From Natronoarchaeum rubrum (lineage in GTDB: Archaea > Halobacteriota > Halobacteria > Halobacteriales > Natronoarchaeaceae), in NCBI RefSeq assembly GCF_024494695.1, contig NZ_JANHDP010000009.1:19459-83458 (forward strand): a stretch of 64,000 bases of DNA, in the 5' to 3' direction. Under the pieces are notes generated by a model, which saw nothing but the letters and a program-made list of their open reading frames with translations, was not told where the DNA came from and searched no databases. Each line of letters begins with the position of its first letter. The stretch's first letter is position 1. Shown piece after piece: positions 59,568-64,000 of the stretch. Both the position numbers and the translations under genes were made by a program.

Positions 59568-60122
59568 GGTGTCGTCGGAATCGTTCCTCCCCCTGAGGAT
59601 ACATTTATATCGGATGCCACCGCCGAGGGGTACTTAATCATCAGTGCTGTTCGTTCCCCAAACGGCGTCTGTCACCCTTAGTTATAAACTCGCTACAGCG
59701 GGTCGCGGCGGTCGACGCGAAGCTTACCGCTGCGGGCGATTATGCGGCGTCTACGCTAAGTGTTCGCTACCGTCCTTCCCACCCCTACGCACGCGCGAGC
59801 GTGGGTGTCAATCCGACGCGCGTTGATCCCGCGAGAAACGTCCCGGTTCCGGCACTGTCCCCTCGCCGAGGACACGTCGGCCTACCACTAGCGGAAGTCG
59901 CGGGATCAGCGACTGATTGATTTGCCCTCGACACTGCTCCGGTGGTTCGGCTATCGGATCGACGCCGACGTTCGGCGTCAGCCTGACGATCGTCAAGGAG
60001 TCGGATTTCGGCGTCGAGCAACTGGTCGTGACGCCCCGACTGGTCGATGAGAGACTGTGGTTCGGAACGGAATCAGATCCGCGAGGTCTGGGGGTCGCCG
60101 CCGAACGCCACACGCATTCTCC
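59568..60122. other. Divergent intergenic region between tfb and parA, tfb side
   Basis: Holds the tfb promoter (TATA-like TTTATATCGG at 59604-59613 as read on the plus strand). From 59640 to 60120 no gene or repeat is supported. The part next to parA carries the iterons listed separately. Confidence 0.5.
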
Positions 60123-60140
60123 ACAATGTTTGCACATTGT
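60123..60140. promoter_or_regulatory. Palindrome ACAATGT-TTGC-ACATTGT upstream of parA
   Basis: Perfect 7-bp arms with a 4-bp spacer, 130 bp before parA. ACATTGT recurs within the parA-proximal iterons and in the repeats of the next gene, so it may be a binding site for the same protein. Confidence 0.55.
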
Positions 60141-60237
60141 TAGACTTGTAGCTGCGACGAGACGCTCACCCGTGCGATAGTTATATACCAGTTGGTTGCA
60201 CACCGGTACGTATCGGCCGACGCACAGTGCGCACATC

Positions 60238-60270
60238 TCAGACACTTCACACATTTCAAACATTGTAAAC
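60238..60270 (+). repeat. 9-bp iterons immediately before parA
   Basis: TCAGACACT, TCACACATT and TCAAACATT in tandem, followed by GTAAAC and the parA ATG at 60272. ACATTGTAAAC recurs inside the next-but-one open stretch at about 61273-61283. Likely operator or part of the centromere. Confidence 0.65.
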
Positions 60271-60271
60271 G

Positions 60272-61102
60272 ATGGACCGAACGAACGCAGTCAGCGTGGC
60301 GCTGCAGAAAGGCGGCGTCGGAAAGACGACGATCGCGATCAACCTCGCCGAACGACTCGCCGCTCGCGGCGACGACGTGCTGCTGGTCGACCTCGACCAG
60401 CAGGGGAACGCGACCGAGGGCGTCGGATTGGCCGACGCCTACGAGGCCGACGTTCACCTCGGGAACGTGCTCGACGACGACGATCCGACGACGCCGGGCG
60501 ACGTGATCCGTCCGGCCGCCGGCGAGACCGACTTCGAAGTGCTACCGGGGCACAAGGATCTCGACACCGTCGCGGACACGATCCGCAACACCCGCTTCGC
60601 GGAACTGTGGGTCCGCCGCCGGATCGTCGAACCGCTCGTCGAGGACGGCTACGACCGCGTCGTGATCGACTCGCCGCCGAACCTCGGACCGCTGTCGGAC
60701 GCCTCGCTGATCGCCACTCAGAACGTGATCGTCCCCCTGCAGATGGCCGAACCCAGCGTCTCGGGGTTCGAGCGCATGTACACCCAACAGATCGTCCCGA
60801 TCGACCGCGAGGTCGGGATCGACATTGCCGCGATCGTCCCGAACAAGCTCTCGGGCGACAACGAAGAAAAGCGCATCATCGGCGATCTCGAGGACTCCGA
60901 GTTCGGCGAGTACCTCCCCGAGTTCGCGCGGTCGGATCGGTTCGGGACGTCGCCGGGGCCGGGTATCCGCGAGCGCATCTCGTTCCGGCGCGCCTGGCGG
61001 GAGGGTGTCCCGCTGGCCACTTACGACCCCGACAGCGACATGCTCGATCGGCTCGACGAGCTCGCGGCGATCGTTCAGGATGGGGGTGTCACCGATGCCT
61101 GA
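60272..61102 (+). CDS. parA: ParA/Soj-type partition ATPase
   Basis: 276 residues. Deviant Walker A KGGVGKTT (13-20), LLVDLDQQGNATEG (switch I/A' motif, about 36-49), YDRVVIDSPPNLGPLS (Walker B) mark a ParA/MinD-family ATPase of the DNA-partition branch. It should form ATP-dependent filaments or gradients that position replicons bearing the centromere. It overlaps the next gene by 8 nt and is preceded by 9-bp iterons that probably mediate autoregulation. This supports a plasmid-like maintenance module beside origin C. Confidence 0.92.
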   Translation: MDRTNAVSVALQKGGVGKTTIAINLAERLAARGDDVLLVDLDQQGNATEGVGLADAYEADVHLGNVLDDDDPTTPGDVIRPAAGETDFEVLPGHKDLDTVADTIRNTRFAELWVRRRIVEPLVEDGYDRVVIDSPPNLGPLSDASLIATQNVIVPLQMAEPSVSGFERMYTQQIVPIDREVGIDIAAIVPNKLSGDNEEKRIIGDLEDSEFGEYLPEFARSDRFGTSPGPGIRERISFRRAWREGVPLATYDPDSDMLDRLDELAAIVQDGGVTDA

Positions 61103-61886
61103 CGAGAACCGCTTCGCCGGGCTGAGCGACGCCGTCGACGAGGACGAGGAGAGTACCGACCAGCCGGAGAGCGGCGAGACTGCGAGTGAGGTGGGCCCAG
61201 ACGGTGACGCCAGTACAAACGGCGACGGGGACGTGAACAGTGCAGAAAGTTCAGACATTGTGGACAGTTCGGACATTGTAAACCTTCCAGAAAGCTCGGA
61301 CGGTGCAGACACTGTAGAATGCTCAGATGGTGAGAGTGACGGAAGCAGCCCGGATAGCACGGACGATATCGGGGAGCAAGCCGCTACGCCGGCAGACGAC
61401 GAGAGTCAAGATATGAACAGTTCAGACACTGCGGACGGCGCGGGAGCATCGGGAACGACGGATATCGGGAGCGAGGAGGAAAGTGCGAACAGTGCGGACA
61501 GTTCAAACATTGTAGAAAGTGCAGACATTGCAGACAGTGTGGACATTGCGGACAGTAGAGACATTCCTGAGAGTGGAGACAGTTCGGACATTCCGAACAG
61601 TGTCGACGCCGAGGGGGAGACCGAACCGTCGGACGACGAGCCCGCCCCGTCGATCGCGGGCTCGGCGTTCGGCTTCGACGACACCGAACAGCACTCGGTG
61701 TACGTCCGCCCGGATGCCTGGCAACAGTTTGAGGACGCCGAGGCGCTCGTCGACGCTCGACTACGAGCCGAGCATGACGTCCGGGACCTGACCGGGCGGG
61801 AGTTCCACGACACCGTGCTGCGGGTAGCCAGCGATCACGAGGACGAGCTGGTTGAGGCGATTCTGGCGGCGCGGAAGGAGGACTAG
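61095..61886 (+). CDS. Putative centromere-binding partner of ParA with iteron-encoded linker
   Basis: The ATG at 61095 gives 263 residues overlapping parA by 8 nt. The N-terminal 45 residues and a long middle part are acidic and low in complexity. Residues 47-79 and 128-169 are SDI/VDS/ADI-type triplets encoded by 9-bp DNA repeats. The C-terminal 75 residues (SVYVRPDAWQQFEDAEALVD, then ARLRAEHDVRDLTGREFHDT) look like a ribbon-helix-helix domain. In archaeal and bacterial plasmids the gene after parA encodes the centromere binder, so this is the likely ParB-equivalent. Its own gene may contain the DNA it binds. Confidence 0.72.
   Translation: MPDENRFAGLSDAVDEDEESTDQPESGETASEVGPDGDASTNGDGDVNSAESSDIVDSSDIVNLPESSDGADTVECSDGESDGSSPDSTDDIGEQAATPADDESQDMNSSDTADGAGASGTTDIGSEEESANSADSSNIVESADIADSVDIADSRDIPESGDSSDIPNSVDAEGETEPSDDEPAPSIAGSAFGFDDTEQHSVYVRPDAWQQFEDAEALVDARLRAEHDVRDLTGREFHDTVLRVASDHEDELVEAILAARKED
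61233..61331 (+). repeat. 9-bp iteron block 1 inside the ParA-partner gene (11 units)
   Basis: Units such as TCAGACATT, GTGGACAGT, TCGGACATT, GTAAACCTT and GCAGACACT follow one another in codon phase. They resemble the iterons before parA. Confidence 0.8.
61476..61601 (+). repeat. 9-bp iteron block 2 inside the ParA-partner gene (14 units)
   Basis: Consensus NNRGACAKT, with a tendency to alternate GACATT and GACAGT, giving an 18-bp higher period. Examples: GCAGACATT, GCAGACAGT, GTGGACATT, GCGGACAGT. Confidence 0.8.
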
Positions 61887-61952
61887 GGACGGCGCTCTGT
61901 TCTTCGGTGGATTCAGAGACAGTGCGTTTCGTGTGCTTTTGCTGGCGGAGAC

Positions 61953-61970
61953 ACACCGCGTTTCCGATGG
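61953..61970 (+). repeat. Origin C box ACACCGCGTTTCCGATGG
   Basis: Same 18-bp box as the five at 63176-63609, here just past the 3' end of orc copy C. Confidence 0.75.
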
Positions 61971-61975
61971 GTGTG

Positions 61976-63169
61976 TTACACCGTATCAATCAAGACATCG
62001 TGAACGGTTTCTGGATCTTCAAGCAATCGGTGAGACACGAACTTACCTTCGGAGCCGCCCATCTCTCGGGTCTGTTCGATGATGTCGAGAAACGCGTGTT
62101 CTTTCAGTAGGTCTCGAACACGGCGCTGCGAGAGCGAGTCAGAGGCGTGTTCAGAACAAACTTCCTCGTACATATCGTAGATTCTCGACGTTCGGAATTC
62201 GTCTTTCCGGTCGGAGTTGAGCGAAAGGAGCGTAAGCGCCTGTAGCGCGTACCGCGAATGAGGAGTCGCACCGCGGATCAACTCACGGAAGCGGTCTGTT
62301 TCCGCGTGGTCTCGCGCTTCGTTTACGAACCCTTCCTTGACTGATGTGACGCCCCGGCTTTGTGCAATCTCGCCGGCGTAGCGAAGCATATCGATCGCCT
62401 TCCGTGCATCGCCGTGTTCCTGAGCAGCGAGCGCTGCCGCTCGCGGGATCACGCCCGATTCGAGAACCTCCTCCCGGAAAGCATCAGCCCGAGCGTTCAG
62501 TATCTCTCGAAGCTGATTGGCGTCGTACGGTGGGAAGACGAACTCCCGCTCGCAAAGGCTCGACTTTACGCGCTCATCCATCCGAGATTTGTATTTGATC
62601 TTGTTACTGATTCCGATGACGCCAATCTTCGACTGTTCGATCTTCCCGGCCTCGCCAGCCCGCGAGAGTTACATCAGCACGGAGTCCGAATCGAGAATAT
62701 CGATCTCGTCGAGGATGACGATCGCGACGTCGAGGCGATCGTCCAGAATTCGCCAGAGTCGGTTGTAGTACGACGACGTACTGATGCCCTTCTCCGGAAC
62801 GGTGATACCGGTCTCGTCGCTGTCGTTGAACGACTTCGCGAGGGCGCGCACGGTCTGTGTCTCGGTCGGGTCCTGCGAGCAGTCGATGTATGCGTACTCG
62901 ACGTCGATACCCCTCTCGTCTGCGAGTTCCACTGCCGTTCGCGAGACGTGTTTGGCACAGAGCGACTTCCCGGTCCCCGTCTTGCCGTATATCAGGACGT
63001 TGCTCGGTGACTGACCGAACAGCGCCGGGTTCGTCGCGTTCGCGAGGTCCTCAATCTCCTCGTCACGGCCGACGATCCGGTCGTTGCGTGGAAGGTGGTT
63101 GATCTCCAGCAGCTCCTTGTTCGAAAAGATCGGGTCCTCTTGCTGGAAGAAGTCCTCTGTGTCAGCCAT
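61976..63169 (-). pseudogene. orc1: Orc1/Cdc6 initiator, copy C, interrupted by in-frame TAA
   Basis: From the ATG at 63167-63169 the frame runs through Walker A GKTGTGKS (62-69) and Walker B VILDEIDILD to codon 166, then TAA (62669-62671). It stays in phase: after 29 more codons (LSRAGEAGKIEQSKIGVIGI, sensor 1 GISNK) an ATG at 62581 begins the lid and winged helix and runs to 61976. Other Orc proteins have LxYQLSRA here; ATG TAA CTC fits loss of CCA from TAC CAA, a 3-nt deletion. The total is 396 sense codons. It is probably inactive unless the halves are made separately and associate. Confidence 0.85.
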
Positions 63170-63175
63170 CCGTTG

Positions 63176-63609
63176 ACACCTCGTTTCCGATGGTCGGTGT
63201 ATAATACCGACAGTACAATAGTTGAAACGCAGGTACGGAACCATCGGAAACGAGGTGCCGCTACTGTTCTCTTTCCCGATACGGTTCTTCAGTGGTAGTT
63301 ACGAACGACAAAAATAACGGCCCCGCGTAGCGGTTCTCGTGGATCTGAGGCGATCAAGTCGCCTCTCTTATCTGATCCACGATTCACTTATTGGAATCTA
63401 ATGCTATGAGCCATATTAAATCTATGTCAGACGCATATCATCGAGGTGCAGTTTTCCACCCGATTTAGACAGAATACGTGCTAGGTCAAGCTGATTCCCA
63501 TCGGAAACGAGGTGTCTCTGTCTGATCTCTGACGACCGACGTGCTTCAGTCGCGTCTCCATCGGAAACCCGGTGTGTCTCTCCAAAATGACCCATCGGAA
63601 ACACGGTGT
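63176..63609. other. Putative replication origin C
   Basis: Five 18-bp boxes of CCATCGGAAACNNGGTGT: reversed at 63176-63193, direct at 63241-63257, 63498-63515, 63558-63575 and 63592-63609. An AT-rich core lies between (about 63385-63480), and a nested palindrome sits at 63338-63381. There are no G-runs like those at origins A and B. The rest of 63170-63709 has no gene. Confidence 0.75.
63338..63381. repeat. Nested inverted repeat in origin C
   Basis: CGTGGATC (63338-63345) pairs with GATCCACG (63374-63381) and GAGGCGA (63347-63353) with TCGCCTC (63359-63365), making a two-step hairpin or cruciform. Confidence 0.65.
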
Positions 63610-63709
63610 TCGTCGCATCGTCTTACTATTGGCCCGCTGTTCGAAGAAGCCGTAGCTCTCCACCTATCGAGCATCTTTAACACCGTTTCTCTTTACCGGA
63701 GATCGACTG

Positions 63710-64000
63710 TCACTCCCCGTCCAGCACGTCCTCAATCCGCTCGCGTCGCTCCACCGCGTTCTGTTCCCGATAGGCATCGTGGGTCGTCTCGATCGACTCG
63801 TGGCGCAGCGTCTCCTGGGCCAGCTCGGCGTCGGCCGCGTACAGCCGATCGCCCAGCGCCCGGCGGCCGCCGTGTGGTTTGAGGTACTCGCCGTCGACGT
63901 CGATACCGGCCGACTCGCAGAGCCGTTGCATCAGATTCCGGGCGCCGTTCTTCGAGAGCGCCGGCGGCGCGATCTCGTGGTGGCGCAGCAGTTCTGTCGA
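63710..64000 (-). CDS. Tyrosine recombinase/integrase, C-terminal part (cut by window edge)
   Basis: The frame enters from the right edge and ends at 63710; 96 residues are visible. KPHGGRRALGDRLY holds the H-x-x-R motif, LRHESIETTHDAYRE the second His and the catalytic Tyr, in the normal order of phage-type integrases. Only the catalytic C-terminus is seen, so domain structure and start are unknown. Beside ParA and origin C it fits an integrated or integrative plasmid. Confidence 0.87.
   Translation of the reverse strand, partial: STELLRHHEIAPPALSKNGARNLMQRLCESAGIDVDGEYLKPHGGRRALGDRLYAADAELAQETLRHESIETTHDAYREQNAVERRERIEDVLDGE

Noticed and set aside
61233..61601. Short regular repeats considered as a CRISPR array
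   Set aside because: Units are 9 bp in tandem with no spacers, lie in a coding frame and have no cas genes nearby.
61384..61989. A Cys-rich minus-strand frame with CPQCPHCLQC-type repeats
   Set aside because: It is the reverse complement of the 9-bp iterons in the ParA-partner gene; the Cys codons come from ACA/GCA in the repeats.
63176..63609. Spaced 18-bp repeats considered as a CRISPR array
   Set aside because: Copies occur in both orientations at irregular distances beside an orc gene; they fit origin boxes.

Overview
The window comes from a haloarchaeon (class Halobacteria). The evidence is high GC with G/C-rich third codon positions, acidic proteins, an archaeal TFB, Orc1/Cdc6 initiators, PGF-CTERM surface proteins, Tat signals with an RRSYL core, HalOD1 and DUF7344-type small proteins, and a cell-shape pair resembling RdfA and an archaea-specific SMC-like protein. 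Several replication initiators, a ParA partition module, an integrase and two TnpB elements show that parts of it are mobile or plasmid-derived. The sequence alone does not say whether the replicon is a chromosome or a megaplasmid.

About 1-15.9 kb, 21.9-38.8 kb and 43.3-51.8 kb hold genes for making, exporting and modifying surface or extracellular glycans: GT2 and GT4 glycosyltransferases, two polytopic GT-C-like membrane proteins, a Wzx-like flippase, four NodB-type deacetylase-like proteins, an FkbM methyltransferase, a formyltransferase, two FemAB-like acyltransferases, an alkaline-phosphatase-superfamily enzyme, DUF354 and DUF1616 proteins, Tat-exported beta-helix proteins and PGF-CTERM surface proteins. 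A Gfo/Idh oxidoreductase, a DegT aminotransferase, a left-handed beta-helix acyltransferase and nucleotide-sugar dehydrogenases are the enzyme classes expected for an amino-sugar uronate such as UDP-2,3-diacetamido-glucuronate. GlmS at 54-56 kb would supply glucosamine-6-phosphate. Most of these families occur twice. One dehydrogenase copy has lost the catalytic Cys and Glu.

A recurring motif (consensus YATAACAAAG) lies in front of many of these units on both strands, usually 34-44 bp before the first start codon. Where the first annotated gene is further away, a short open frame often begins after the motif and stops almost exactly at that gene's start.

Three orc1/cdc6 genes (39.1-40.3, 52.0-53.2 and 62.0-63.2 kb) each sit beside their own repeat family: TTTCCGCAA units with G-runs, CGTTCGAGTG units with G-runs, and CCATCGGAAACNNGGTGT. 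Each has an AT-rich stretch between oppositely oriented repeats, so these look like three separate origin modules. The third initiator is interrupted by an in-frame TAA.

Next to the third origin is a ParA ATPase followed by a protein with a ribbon-helix-helix-like C-terminus. The middle of the second gene is built from 25 nine-base units resembling units just upstream of parA, so the centromere may lie inside a coding sequence. A tyrosine recombinase runs off the right edge.

Housekeeping or regulatory genes in between are kptA, the SMC-like/rdfA pair, tfb, a VapBC-type pair and several winged-helix proteins. One of these (56.5-57.1 kb) is interrupted by an in-frame TAG. An irregular tRNA-like sequence at 30.63 kb, with copies of its 3' part downstream, may mark an old integration site.
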